A stretch of DNA of 64,000 bases from Sphaerulina vaccinii (taxonomy: Eukaryota; Ascomycota; Dothideomycetes; Mycosphaerellales; Mycosphaerellaceae). The notes beneath the pieces are model-generated. The model searched no databases. It worked only from the letters and a program-made list of their open reading frames with translations, and was not told the DNA's origin. The stretch lies in the NCBI GenBank assembly GCA_022570795.1, contig JAKUDP010000001.1, positions 3,844,001 to 3,908,000 of the forward strand, read 5' to 3'. This document shows, in pieces, positions 53,886 through 64,000 of the stretch (positions are counted from its first letter, which is position 1; the number at the start of each line of letters is the position of its first letter). The translations under genes were made by a program, and so were the position numbers.

Positions 53886-54313
53886 AACGCACGCCAGGCC
53901 CAGGGGTAAATCAGTTGGCGCGATTCCATATAGCCAGATTCTCGTGGTTTAAAAGCGTGTCTCTCGAACAACGCGAACTCACTAGGCTGCCGGTGTCGCG
54001 AACACGGCGCTGAAGAACAGGATTCGAGCAGGCAGAGAAGAATATCGGTGGAAGCCGGCCATAATCTGTGGTGAGGTGGGGAGGAGAAGACGCATCGGCT
54101 CTGCAGTCATGTAAGCTGCTGAGGTGTACTCATCACTCATTGATCATATGTGTATTTGTATTATACACACTGTGCGAGCTAGATGATCAGCATTTACTCA
54201 AAGCCAAGCCAAGCCAATCTTTGGCTCTGCTCTGCTCTGCTCTCAGGACGCCCGCTATGCTCACTTCCATAATAAAACAGATCACCTCACTCATGTAGGT
54301 CTGGTCATATCGT
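53886..54313. other. Convergent intergenic region
   Basis: 3' flanks of the secreted-protein and DnaJ genes. Short low-complexity runs (AAGCCAAGCC and CTCTGCTCTG types) lie at about 54200-54243. I see no gene. Confidence 0.5.
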
Positions 54314-55979
54314 CTACTGCTGTGCACACTGCGCACCTTGGGGTCCATCTTCCTCTTCTTCCCACTCAGCACCACCCGCTCGTGGATCATCTGACCCAGC
54401 ACCAAAGCCTTCTAGCGTATCCACAACCTCAAAGTCATGAATCTCATCAATAACCTCTGGCGTCTGTCCTGGCTTCAGTTCGCCGAAGCCACCAGCTGGG
54501 TTGGCCTTTTCCTGTGGAAGGACAGCCTTGACGCGATCGACAGCAGCTTGGTCTTTGAGCCAGCCATCTTCGGGAAAGTTGATTTTCAGTGACAGATACA
54601 GGTCGCCCTTGTGGTCTGATCGCTTCATGGGCATACCTTCGCCTTCGATCTTGAGAATCTCGTCCGGTCGTAGAACTTTCCCATTCGGTTGTTGGACATT
54701 CAGTTGTAGGCCTCTTCCGTCCAGATGTGTGATTGCGACGCGATTGAAGCCTGTCAGCGCTTCCGCCAGACTGATCTCGAGCTCAGCATGGAGATCTGCA
54801 CCTGCCCGGTTGAATGTCTTGTGTGGCTCTTCCACCAGCTCGAATATGATGTCTCCAGGTTCTTCATCATTAGGGTCTTGATCTGCCTCTCCTGCCAGAA
54901 CAATGTGCTCGCCTTCTCTTGACCCTCGTGGAATGTACAGCTCCAGTATCTTCTTCTGCTTGGTCGTTCTAGCACCTTTGCATTTCTTACACTTGTCCTT
55001 ATCGGCGTAGAACGAGCCTCTTCCAGAACATGTCGAGCATTCCACGGTCTGTTGCGTGACCATACCAGGTCCAACGGGCTGTAATCGTGTCTGCGTTCCT
55101 CGGCCTTTGCAGGTATCGCAAGTCTTCGCCTTCTTGCCCTCTCGTCCTCCGCTGCCTTCACAGTGTGTACAGAGGACATTCTTCGTACTCGCAAACTTTG
55201 TCGTCTTGCCCTTATACAATTCCTCCAAAGTCACCTCGTACTGTTGCATCTCGTTTCGTCCCTTTGGTCTCTTTCTTCGAGGTCCACCTCCGCCACCTCC
55301 AGGCATCCCTCCCCCCATGCCGAAAGGATCGCCACCCATACCTCCACCCATACCACCAAACATCTGCGCTAGGATATCGTCGAGGTCTGGTCCAGCTCCT
55401 CCTCCTGCTTGACCTTTCTCAAAGGCAGCCATGCCGTGTTGATCGTACATTGCTCGGGTTTCATCGTCGCTGAGGATTTCGTAGGCTTGTGAGACGGATT
55501 TGAATTTGATGTCTGCTTCTTCTCGTTGTTCTACAGGCACTTTGTCGGGATGTGAAGAGAGTGCGGCCTAAAGGATGTCAGATCATGAACTGGTATTACA
55601 TTGGAGCTGCTCACCTTGTGATATGCCTTCTTGATCTCAGCTTTACTGGCGCCTTTTGAGATCTGTAGGACCTCTAGACGATATCGTTAGCCTGGTCTTT
55701 CCGAATCTAGCATACTCGTGCTTACCATAGAGGTCGATTTCTGCGGCGCTCATCGTTTCGCGAACCTCTTGTGGTTCTGGCTGTCGCCGACGGTTCCTAT
55801 CCTGACTGCTGTATTCGTGATATCCAGGCGACTCGGAACAAGGTCTCTATAGGTGGTGAGAGAAGAGGTGGTATGGATGTCGCAACTACGTCAATCTTCT
55901 AAAGAATTCGTCCTTCACTTACGAAAGCTGCTGGCTCATAAGGTTCGGATTCGCACTCGGGAGTCACGACCGACGACAT
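54314..55979 (-). CDS. Type I DnaJ/Hsp40 co-chaperone with CaaX-like tail
   Basis: Exons in coding order are 55979-55923, 55846-55726, 55673-55615 and 55567-54314, giving 496 residues; the introns are 76, 52 and 47 bp. The J domain starts near SAAEIDLYEVLQI (51-63) and has the Hsp70-activating HPD at 85-87. Next come a Gly-rich linker and four zinc-binding CxxCxGxG-type repeats from CTHCEGSGG (about 212) to CKKCKGA (about 278); the last of these is imperfect. Substrate-binding domains follow. The protein ends CAQQ, a CaaX-type box like that of yeast Ydj1 (CASQ), so it may be farnesylated. The 50-residue extension before the J domain favours the Xdj1 group over Ydj1. Its start lies 63 bp from the divergent mitochondrial tRNA synthetase. 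Confidence 0.9.
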
Positions 55980-56042
55980 GGTCTTGGTTCGCATGTGAAA
56001 GTCTTCTAAACAACAACATCACTTTGCATCAAATAGCGGCTC
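55980..56042. promoter_or_regulatory. Very short divergent promoter, DnaJ and mitochondrial GluRS
   Basis: Only 63 bp separate the two ATGs. Unless transcription starts inside the opposite gene, the 5' leaders must overlap or be very short. I see no TATA box. Confidence 0.6.
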
Positions 56043-58028
56043 ATGCAGCTTTCTTCTAGTAGAAATGGCGCGAGATTCATCGCTGGATGGGTCTGGGCAT
56101 CGTGCAGGAGGCAGCAAGCACAGTCAGCGAAACGAACTTTCACAGCATTAGCAAGAAACCCACCCATTTCATCACAAAGTCCTGCTATCATAAGAAGATA
56201 TGCATCGAACAGTCCTGTCAGACATGGTGGTAAATTACCGGAAGCCCCAGCGAGAACGCGATTTGCTCCTTCGCCTACTGGATACATGCACATAGGTGGA
56301 CTTCGAACAGCACTGTTCAGCTATCTCTTGGCGAAGCGGTCGAAAGGCCCGTTCTTGCTGCGAATAGAGGATACCGATCAGAAACGACTTGTATCAGATG
56401 CTGAGCAACGATTATGTGAAGACCTGACTTGGGCTGGCCTACACTGGGATGAAGGACCTGTAGTCGGAGGACCTTATGGACCATACAAGCAATCAAAACG
56501 AAATCACATCTATCAGGAACATGCGAAGAAGTTGTTAGAAGACGGATCTGCTTATCGATGCTTCTGTACCCCTCAGACTGCAGGTTCACAAGGTGGTAAA
56601 GCTGCTTATGTGACAAGTGGCTGCTACCAAGACTGTTCTTCACTGTCGGCAGAGGAGGCACAAGATCGAGCTGAGACCAAGAATAATGCGTTTACGATAC
56701 GACTCAAGCTACCGCATGACGTTCACAAGCGTGTCTATACTGATCTGATCTATGGCAAGATCCAACGTTTAAAGCGCTCGCCAAGTGCTAGCCAGAACGC
56801 CGAAGATGACTCAGGCATCGATGCCGCAGACACAATCCTTGTAAAGTCTGATGGCACTCCAACATATCACTTCGCGAATGTCGTCGATGATCATCTTATG
56901 AAGATTACACACGTCATTCGAGGGACAGAGTGGATGGCAAGCACACCTCTCCACTATGATCTATATACAGCATTTGGCTGGACTCCTCCTGCTTTCGCTC
57001 ACGTTGGACTTCTCGTTGATGAGAATAAAGCGAAGCTGTCTAAAAGGAGCGACACGGGACTTGTGCTTGATGTACGAGGCATGAGGGAACAGAATGGAGT
57101 TCTCCCGGAAGTGCTTACCAACTTTCTCGCATTGCTAGGATGGAGTAATCCTGGCAGAAACGATGTACTGGAGATGCAAGACTTGATTCGAAACTTCGAT
57201 CTCAAATTCACGAAAGGCAACACGATTGTGAGAATGGAAAAGCTCTGGTTCTTACAGAAGCAGCATGTGGCGAACAAAATCGAGCGGGCAAGAATATTTG
57301 ATAATGCTGAACCACTTCAACCCATCATCGATGCTATTGAGAAGGAGATTGTCACCAACACATCTTTCCTGCACAAGCGTACTGGTGAAAATGACGACAA
57401 GCCTCGCTCAGAGCTGAAGAAGTTGATACGCGACGTCCTCCTCGTAGATTCGAAGTCCTATCAAACACCGAAACAGTTCGTTGAACGAAACAAGTACTTC
57501 TTCGACTACGACCCGGAGCTCGTTCCCGAGGGCCCAGAAAACTACGGCGATGATTGGCGCGACGTTAGCCAGGCAGAGCTTGCCGCATTGACAGAATTGA
57601 TGATGCAAGGAAAGGTCGAGTATTCCGGAGACCCTTCCGATTCGTCTGCAGAAGGCCTCGACAGCCATATCACACTGCAGTCTGCACTCATCCACAATCG
57701 GATAAAGGTAACACTTCAGGAGAATGCTGATGTTGGCGACATGTCAGATGATGCGTGGGACGACAGCGAGTATAAGGTCTGGAACAGAGCTTTCATGCGC
57801 TACCTTCGCGAAAAGCTCAGCTATGGAATGCCGGGTCCAGGTATTGGGCAGATCATGGCTGTTCTGGGGTATGAAGAGTGCTGTAAACGATTAGGTGTTG
57901 AGCCGACTTTGGAAGGGGTATATCCTATAGGTTGGGGAGAGTATCTTACTGGCGAAGTCGTAGGGCTGGGGAGAGGTGTTGGGCAAGGTGTTGCTACAGA
58001 GGTGGCGAGCATTGACTTGACACCCTGA
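56043..58028 (+). CDS. MSE1: Mitochondrial glutamyl-tRNA synthetase
   Basis: A 661-residue single-exon class I synthetase. The first 60 residues are Arg/Ser/Ala-rich with few acidic residues, a likely mitochondrial presequence. TRFAPSPTGYMHIGGLRTAL carries the HIGH-type motif MHIGG (82-86), and AKLSKR (about 329-334) is the KMSKS-type motif. VIRGTEWMASTP and FLLRIEDTDQKR are typical of non-discriminating or bacterial-type GluRS. It charges mitochondrial tRNA with glutamate. ATG 56043 is the only start that supplies a presequence. A long helical C-terminal anticodon-binding region is present and length is normal. Confidence 0.95.
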   Translation: MQLSSSRNGARFIAGWVWASCRRQQAQSAKRTFTALARNPPISSQSPAIIRRYASNSPVRHGGKLPEAPARTRFAPSPTGYMHIGGLRTALFSYLLAKRSKGPFLLRIEDTDQKRLVSDAEQRLCEDLTWAGLHWDEGPVVGGPYGPYKQSKRNHIYQEHAKKLLEDGSAYRCFCTPQTAGSQGGKAAYVTSGCYQDCSSLSAEEAQDRAETKNNAFTIRLKLPHDVHKRVYTDLIYGKIQRLKRSPSASQNAEDDSGIDAADTILVKSDGTPTYHFANVVDDHLMKITHVIRGTEWMASTPLHYDLYTAFGWTPPAFAHVGLLVDENKAKLSKRSDTGLVLDVRGMREQNGVLPEVLTNFLALLGWSNPGRNDVLEMQDLIRNFDLKFTKGNTIVRMEKLWFLQKQHVANKIERARIFDNAEPLQPIIDAIEKEIVTNTSFLHKRTGENDDKPRSELKKLIRDVLLVDSKSYQTPKQFVERNKYFFDYDPELVPEGPENYGDDWRDVSQAELAALTELMMQGKVEYSGDPSDSSAEGLDSHITLQSALIHNRIKVTLQENADVGDMSDDAWDDSEYKVWNRAFMRYLREKLSYGMPGPGIGQIMAVLGYEECCKRLGVEPTLEGVYPIGWGEYLTGEVVGLGRGVGQGVATEVASIDLTP

Positions 58029-58176
58029 AGTGATGGCGGTAATGAGTTTTCTCTTCTCTTCTTTGGGCATGCTGATCACGACTCAAGTCAATTGTATCAT
58101 ATTGTACAATACCACTCAACCATTTACGTCTCGAGCAACATCTTCTCTTCAAAGCACCTGCCTACACAATCCACAA

Positions 58177-58602
58177 TCATGCTGCTCGACCAGCTTCTCC
58201 CTCCTCATCCCTCCTCATCTTCCGCATCATGATCACACTCAGCATGTTAAGCTCATATTTAATCACATCTAACTCTCTCACTAGCCGAAACAATTCCTCT
58301 GAACTACCTTGTCCCTCGCTCTCTGTAATACCCTTGCTGCCAGGAAAAGTAGCTGGCGTAGATGGCATGATTTCCATCCTCGCTTCGAACTCAAATCTCG
58401 CAGCAGTAAGCCTGTATCGCAATACCTCGAGCAGTGCCTCCGTTCGCTCGACAGCCGCCGTGAGGATCTCGGTCGTGAATTTGGAGGCCTGGAGATGGGT
58501 GATTGAGCGAGGTGCGAGCTGGTTGTCGTAGGTGATACCGGTGTGCTGGATCCAGGTCATTACTTCGTTGAGGACGGTTTCGTCGTTGTTGTTGGAGGAC
58601 AT
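58177..58602 (-). CDS. Hypothetical small helical protein
   Basis: A 141-residue frame from ATG 58602 (MSSNNNDETVLNEVM). It is rich in Ala, Glu, Leu and Arg, with long predicted helices (ILTAAVERTEALLEVLRYRLTAAR). The frame is open another 29 residues upstream without clear coding character. I do not recognise a family. It is convergent with the GluRS gene and followed 5' by the uL4m stop. A real gene is plausible because the hydrophobic spacing (L..V..L) is regular, but it could be chance. Confidence 0.45.
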   Translation of the reverse strand: MSSNNNDETVLNEVMTWIQHTGITYDNQLAPRSITHLQASKFTTEILTAAVERTEALLEVLRYRLTAARFEFEARMEIMPSTPATFPGSKGITESEGQGSSEELFRLVRELDVIKYELNMLSVIMMRKMRRDEEGEAGRAA

Positions 58603-58763
58603 GGTGTGCGAGTGGTTCGTGAGAGGAAGGGCTGAGGTACTGTGGAACGAGGGATGGTCTTGGTATTTGTACATCGAGGGCCGAAGCAAAAGCCGTCTTC
58701 ACTGAATCGTGGACTTTCAGCATCCACTATGGTATGATCGTACAAATTGCGCCTCTCACCACT

Positions 58764-59714
58764 CTACGCAATCTCAACCTCCTCATACAATTCCGGCATC
58801 TGACTCCACAACCTCTCTTGTATCTTCAGATCACTCTCATGTTCTTCGAAGAGATGCTCCAACGCAGCCTTTTCCACAATAACTCTTCCACCCTCAAGTA
58901 GATCCTTAACATCCACCCACTCAGCCTCAATAGCCTTCGCGTGTCTATACAGCGTTCCCTTCTCCAGCGCCCCAAAAAGTCCTTCCCTCCTCTCTAACGT
59001 CAGAAAGAGCGAACGCCCATGTTTCTTATCCCCATGATTTCCAATGTTATTCCATCTCAAGAGATCGTCCATATACCTCTCCAGCGAGTTCTCATGTATG
59101 CCCTGCACATCAATCTCCTCCCCAACAACGAGTAATTCTCCCTTCTGGTACCTATAAGAAAGTGCAGTTCTCCAAGCACGATCATACACTTTCCTATTCA
59201 ACTCCGTCGAGAAATCTCTCGGCTTAGGTCCAAAAGCCACTCCTCCTCCCTTCAACATTGGTGACTTCTTATCTCCTAGACGTGCTGAGCCTGTTCCTTT
59301 TTGTGGTCTAACTTTTCGATTCGAGCCATGGACTTCACCTCGCCATTTTGTCGAGGCTGTTCCTTGTCTTGTGGCATCTCCTTCAAAGATTACGGCGCGG
59401 TGGAGAAGGTCCTTTCTTATGGGAAGGAGGAGATGCGTGTCTGGGTATGAGACGAAGGATTGTGGTTCGAGTTTGGGGAAATCGTGGAGTGTTACTTGGG
59501 CTTTTTGGCGGAAAGGGTTTTGTGCGGGCTTGAAGGGTTGTTGACGCTGTATTGAGGAGGTATTGTCTTCTAGAATTGGTTGTGTGGGCGTTGAGTCGAG
59601 ATGGGCTTCGGAGTATGTCTGGGCGATTGTCGCTATTGGAGTCTCTGTAGTCATCGATCGCCGAAAGCCATTGAAGAGGTGCTTTGCGGGCACGATTGCT
59701 CGTTTGGATGCCAT
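58764..59714 (-). CDS. YML6: Mitochondrial large-subunit ribosomal protein uL4m
   Basis: A 316-residue single-exon protein from ATG 59714 (MASKRAIVPAKHLFNGFRRS), a basic mitochondrial presequence. The L4 domain is shown by RGEVHGSNRKVRPQKGTGSARLG and GPKPRDFSTELNRKVYDRAWRTAL, the rRNA-contacting loop and helix of the L4 family. It binds 23S-type rRNA near the exit tunnel of the mitochondrial ribosome. The frame opens upstream at 59822, but that part reads as leader. It is divergent from mL38 with 146 bp between starts. Confidence 0.95.
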   Translation of the reverse strand: MASKRAIVPAKHLFNGFRRSMTTETPIATIAQTYSEAHLDSTPTQPILEDNTSSIQRQQPFKPAQNPFRQKAQVTLHDFPKLEPQSFVSYPDTHLLLPIRKDLLHRAVIFEGDATRQGTASTKWRGEVHGSNRKVRPQKGTGSARLGDKKSPMLKGGGVAFGPKPRDFSTELNRKVYDRAWRTALSYRYQKGELLVVGEEIDVQGIHENSLERYMDDLLRWNNIGNHGDKKHGRSLFLTLERREGLFGALEKGTLYRHAKAIEAEWVDVKDLLEGGRVIVEKAALEHLFEEHESDLKIQERLWSQMPELYEEVEIA

Positions 59715-59860
59715 ATTGCTGATATTGTTGTTGTATAGGAGAAGGGAGAAGATATGAGTTGAAGTCGAAGTGAAGAGACTCCCGAAGTTCCCCGCAAAGT
59801 GAAAGAGAGAGACATCCTCCATCTCTACACTTGCTATACCATTACAACTTCACATCAAAT
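59715..59860. promoter_or_regulatory. Divergent promoter, uL4m and mL38
   Basis: 146 bp separate the start codons of two mitochondrial ribosomal protein genes, so one shared control region could co-regulate two subunits of the same complex. No named motif is evident by eye. Confidence 0.6.
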
Positions 59861-61206
59861 ATGGCTTCATTAGAACGAAGCGCCCGTCCATTGGCGCAAT
59901 GTCTGCGATGTACGCGCCACGAAAGAATATCGCTTCCAATCCGCTCGTTCAGCACATCCCTCGTCCAACAAGATGCCGAAACAGTACAGCAGACACGCGA
60001 GCTGGATCCATTGACTGTATCGACTCCTCGACTGGAGCGGAAGTTGCAACGAGAGACTGGAAAAATGCCCGTGGGGTCGCGAAGAAGAAGACGCGCTCTC
60101 GCAAGCAGCGCCAACATTCCCTTCGAACAACTCCCATACCAATGTTTCCAAGAAGCTCGGAAGTTCTTACAAGAAGACCGCGCTGAGAAGCTAGAAATGA
60201 TCAACAGATATCGTACACGAATAGACAATCTTCTACAAACAGCACCAGCTTCAGATGCAGAGGTGATGAAGAAAGAGGCAAGATTGAGGGATATGAGAAG
60301 GAAACTGGAGGCTACGAAGATCCTTGCGGATATCAATGATCCTGTTGTGAAGAAGAGGTTTGAGGATGGATTTGGTAAGAAAATCTACTTCCTGAACTTG
60401 AGGCAATGCTAATGAGATGTGCAGGAGACATGTCCAAACCCATATACCGCCATCTCGCAGATAAGAAATGGCGATCCTACGAACGGAACCTCTTAATTCA
60501 ACGCATAACACAAATGAACGTCGTACCGGACATATTACCGACTATCGATCCTGTCGTCAGCACGAAATTGACGTTCGCGAACCCCAGCAGTCCTACGAAG
60601 AAGAGGAACGTACAACACGGAGAGATCGTTGATTCGAGAATCTCCGAACATCCACCAACTCTCAACATCCAAACCTACGAGAAAGGCGAGAAGCTGGTGA
60701 CAATAGCGATTGTCAATCCTGATGTACCGAATGTGCAGAAGGATGGCTTTGACTATCGATGTCATTTCCTGGCTTGCAATATCCCAATCTCGCCTACGCA
60801 GACAACAGTTGATCTTGCGGGCCTTGCTGCAGATCAGATTGTCATTCCTTATCTCCCAGCCTACGCACAGGCTGGACTTCCATACCAACGAATGGCCATT
60901 TTCGTAATGGAACAAGCGTCAACAAACCCAGCCGCCGACGAAGCTGTCAGTGAGAAGCTAGACATCGCGAGAGTAAAATCCGCACGAGAGGGACAATTCG
61001 CGAAGAGGGAGGACTTCATTTTGAGATCTCTGAGGAAGGAGTTCGGACTGAAGGCTATTGGCGTAGACCTCTTCAGAACAGAGTGGGACGAGGGCACACA
61101 GGGAGTCATGAGAAGAGCAGGCATTGTCGGGTCGGACGTGGAGTTCAAGAGGAAGAGAATCGAACCACTTCCTTACAAGAGGCTGAAGGAAGAGAGGTAT
61201 AGATAG
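59861..61206 (+). CDS. MRPL35: Mitochondrial large-subunit ribosomal protein mL38 (PEBP fold)
   Basis: Exons 59861-60374 and 60425-61206 give 431 residues with a 50-bp intron in phase 1. The N terminus MASLERSARPLAQCL..ISLPIRSFSTS is a mitochondrial presequence. The middle is helical and basic. The C-terminal part has PEBP-like features of mL38: KGEKLVTIAIVNPDVPN, the HFLACNIPISP strand, and LPYQRMAIFVMEQ. mL38 proteins use this fold structurally, at the central protuberance of the mitoribosome. The intron junction FEDGFG/DMSKPIYRHLADKKWR is in frame. Confidence 0.88.
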
Positions 61207-61638
61207 ATGGAAAGTTGGACATGAGAAGATGGATTGGGAAGAGCTCGGTGCATGGACAAGGCACAAAGCAGATTGTACATATGTGTGTACATATACATTG
61301 TATTATACAGCTTTCCAGCAGTCCCGGATCTCTACTCTGATCTCTTGGACTCCAACGCACGACTCATAGCCTGGCACGATGGACTTGGTCCCGATCTCGC
61401 TTAGCCCTCTATCTTGGGCATTCAAGGTTCAAGCGCCGGTGGCGTTCCTGCATATGCGGCGCTATGTAGTAACATTGAGAAAATGGCGGAGTTTGGTGTC
61501 ACAGCTGAGATTATACAACACCGCCTGCTGCACTCCTTTCGCATCTTTTCACTCTTCTCCTCGGTTACCTGAGCTCCTGGAGACCTGGAGACCTGGAAAA
61601 CTGGATCATGGCCGAACCAGCTGCGGAACCTGCAGAGA
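61207..61638. other. Intergenic region
   Basis: 3' flank of the mL38 gene and upstream of the broken right-edge locus. A TATATACA-type AT-rich spot lies at about 61276-61304. I see no gene. Confidence 0.45.
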
Positions 61639-62007
61639 ATGTGTCTGGAGCTTCGACTGAGTGCTGCCGCAGAAACAGTATCATTACTAGGACTAGAGCA
61701 GAACGGTTCAGCAGAAGAGAAGGTCGAGCTCACAGACGATGAGATCAAGGCTGCGTTGGAGGAGCTGGAGTCCTGGAGATTGGAAGATGCGGAGTGGATC
61801 AATCAACCCCCGGAAGGGCGCCTGGGGGAAGAGTGGCCACTGTCGAAACGCTCGTTGACTCCTTCTCAGCTGGTTGACCTTGCAAAGCCGATCGTTGAGA
61901 AACGAAAACGACATGAAAAGCAGCATAGAGATAAGCTCAAAGAACTCGTGGATGATGAGAAAGTGTGGACAGACGAGGCCGAGGTGAAGATTACGAAAGG
62001 TGGCTAG
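61639..62007 (+). CDS. Hypothetical charged protein fragment
   Basis: A 122-residue frame, strongly charged (VELTDDEIKAALEELESWRL, IVEKRKRHEKQHRDKLKEL), with helical character that looks coding. A different ATG in another frame (61608, MAEPAAEPAENVSG) continues the same amino-acid style before it and stops soon after. This suggests a frameshift near 61660. It may be the N-terminal part of the broken transporter gene that follows, since the next coding frame overlaps its end in another register. No domain recognised. Confidence 0.4.
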   Translation: MCLELRLSAAAETVSLLGLEQNGSAEEKVELTDDEIKAALEELESWRLEDAEWINQPPEGRLGEEWPLSKRSLTPSQLVDLAKPIVEKRKRHEKQHRDKLKELVDDEKVWTDEAEVKITKGG

Positions 62008-63729
62008 ACTCTGGCGATGCTTCAGCAGTCGGTTCCTTCTACCCACAAGGAGTGGTGAGACAGCCTCTATTACAACAGAGCCAGCTTTTCCAAACTATTC
62101 ACGAGCTGGATTTTAGCAGTAAGGGCTGGTCTTGTGGGGCACTAATCATTGAAGATCAGGAGCTAGACCTGAGGATGATGTGTGAACTGGGAGATTGACT
62201 TTCAATTAGACCCCAGGTCTTCGTTGATTTTGTAACTCCGCCAGAGGTCCCTCTCAATCCGAACGTCAGGCGATTCCCTCCGGGAGGGCACTACAGCTGG
62301 CAGCTGGACGGCGTGCTTGTCGCAGACTCTGAGGCGCACTGGAGACTTGAGGACATTTCATACGAGCTGCCTTTCCCCGCGTCCGCTCATATTCGGGTTT
62401 GTGTCACGAAAGTCGAGGCAAAATCATTGGAATGAAGGAGTGCACTTCCTCAAGCTGATGTGGACGAGGAAGACTCGTTCTGTAAGTGTTTTCGCACTGG
62501 CAATGGTCAGTAAACGAAGGCTGACCATCGATAAGTCCTTGTACTATTCAAGAGTGCGAGTGAGGCACTTGACAAGGCACTTGAGAAGCCCGACTCGTAT
62601 CGAGCAGTCATTCCTGTTGAGGCTTCAGGTGGACTCTTTGCGACATCAACTCTCGGACCAACACTGTCAGCTTTCTTTGCAGAGGCGTGGAACATGCGAT
62701 GGCTGTCCACATTAACTACGGACGGCGTAGGCGTAGAGTTCTTTGCTATGCGCAACTTCCTTATCTGGAATCTTGCACTTTCAGCTTCGATCATAAGGAT
62801 CGAGAATCTGGCTTTACGATACCGTGCGTTAGATTACGAGCTCCTTGAGTTGTCCGATGCGGAAGCATTGGATCGCATCAAAAAGTCTCGGGCGGTTGTT
62901 GGTCATCTTCGTAAAGACATGACAAACACAAGGCGAGCCGTGGAGAGAGACTGGCTACAGGATACATATAAATCCATGAAAGAGCAGAACCGCCATGCCG
63001 GAGCAGAAGAGCTAAGCCCTCGTCAGCTCGCCGGCTCCTCTGTAGAGGCGGAATGGATTTGGGATTTGGATCGATGGAGAAGCCGCTAAGCTCCTGAAGC
63101 CACTTAACGAGAATCTCCAACTAGTCGTCGCGCAGATCTCAATCGAGCAGACTGCTGCCTCCGACAGACTGGCAGAGCAAGGCATCAAGGAGTGCGCCGC
63201 TGCTAACAAACTCGCTGAACGTTAACTGGAGCTATCTAGACGCTCAGCTGAACTAGCAGATATCATGGCGAAGGACTCTGCGATCAGTATCAAGAACGGC
63301 GAACGCGCTACCCTACTCACTCTGCTCGCTGCCATCTACTTGCCTTTGACGTTAGCTACGGGCATATTTGGTATGAATATCAAAGAGATCGGGTCAGACA
63401 ATTCGCCGAGGGCGTGGCAAGTTGTTGTAGTCTCAATCTGCCTAACGATTCTCTCCGGGTCTATAGCCTGGCTCTCATTCACGAAAAGGAATGAGATCGA
63501 CAAGCCGTGGAAGATGAAATTGCATAGACTCACGTGGAAATGGTGGGGCAACATTCGTGAAGACAAGAAGCCTTCTGATTTGCGTAAATCGCCAAAATTT
63601 GCCCATTGTTCACAAGGAGACGAGTGGTGTTCGGACTGTGGGAGAAGACATTGCACGGTAGAAGTAGAAGTCATCGCTCTCGAGGCTCGCGGCAGATGCC
63701 GAGATCTTCGACGATTCTCTACGGAGTGA
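61965..63729 (+). pseudogene. Broken CorA-like divalent-cation transporter
   Basis: Coding-quality segments in several frames line up in order. 61965-62197: WLDSGDASAVGSFYPQG, then an in-frame TGA with homologous-looking sequence continuing. 62482-62535: a GTAAGT..AAG intron-like gap leading into LVLFKSASEALDKALEKPDS. 62694-63089: WNLALSASIIRIENLALRYR. A one-base shift near 63060-63085 follows, then LLKPLNENLQLVVAQISIEQ, a TAA at 63223, and finally 63265-63729. That last part has two membrane segments flanking GMNI (GIFGMNIKEI), the CorA pore signature. CorA proteins move Mg2+ or related ions. Tiny undetected introns could explain some breaks, but several together favour a pseudogene. Assembly error is possible. 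Confidence 0.5.
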
Positions 63730-64000
63730 ACTCCCTCGAGCGAAGAACGATGCACGGATAAACCACTGGATGAAATACAACGACGGCCTTCTTGTGCGAT
63801 GCTCGCAAGCATACAGTGCAAATCACAGATGACGAGATCAACGATTGACCTATTGAGGACATTGCTCTCATGAGCATCCCAACACCTAGCATGGACACGC
63901 AGCACTGGTACATGACAAGACAGCCAAGCTCATTCACGAAATGTCCAGCAACAGCCGAGCTTCCATTTCAAATCACAGAACCTCCAGGCTGTCGCTCAAT
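63730..64000. other. Right-edge sequence
   Basis: I see no gene or repeat. A minus-strand frame (63719-63937) overlaps the transporter end without any motif. Confidence 0.4.

Overview
The window is nuclear DNA of a filamentous ascomycete. Genes carry short introns (about 47-88 bp) with GT..AG ends, lie on both strands, and an AT-rich island at the left edge looks mutated by RIP (repeat-induced point mutation). The gene content and style fit a Dothideomycete, perhaps of the Mycosphaerella group. That placement is my inference; no marker gene is present to prove it.

Layout. 1-4570: RIP-degraded transposon island with an inverted repeat of about 240 bp. 4867-6333: FAD-dependent (Baeyer-Villiger type) monooxygenase. 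6461-9722: array of about 245-bp units, each encoding a putative RNA polymerase III-type small RNA. 10030-13251: phospholipase D. 13905-15565: second RNA array. 15834-18422: GH92 alpha-mannosidase. 19056-20090: gene debris with a 100-bp-arm hairpin. 20543-21562: kinase-like protein. 22345-23297: Pom33/TMEM33-type ER protein. 23983-24528: GNAT acetyltransferase. 25575-27514: PRPP synthetase with a large insertion. 29060-30650: SLC1-type dicarboxylate/amino-acid symporter, followed by two more RNA units. 32584-34365: MFS sugar transporter. 34480-35400 and 36980-37850: unrelated repeats around a pentapeptide-like-repeat protein. 38839-40044: RNA units on the opposite strand.

From 40463 to 61206 the window is a dense housekeeping block: Ssh4-type Rsp5 adaptor, transportin Kap104, thiamine pyrophosphokinase, ribosomal-L1-domain nucleolar protein, dual-specificity phosphatase-like protein, a secreted Thr/Ser-rich protein, DnaJ type I chaperone, mitochondrial glutamyl-tRNA synthetase, uL4m and mL38. 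Three gene pairs here are divergent with 63-146 bp between start codons. The right edge holds a broken CorA-like transporter.

The most unusual content is the RNA family: 26 recognisable units in four clusters. Most units share (i) a TATA-like box about 21-28 bp upstream, (ii) a terminal stem, (iii) a sequence matching the tRNA/Pol III A box, (iv) a 6-7 bp hairpin whose sequence changes between copies while pairing is kept, and (v) a T-tract at the 3' end. No open reading frame is shared by the copies. I read this as an undescribed structured, probably Pol III-transcribed, noncoding RNA gene family; a tRNA-derived SINE is the main alternative.
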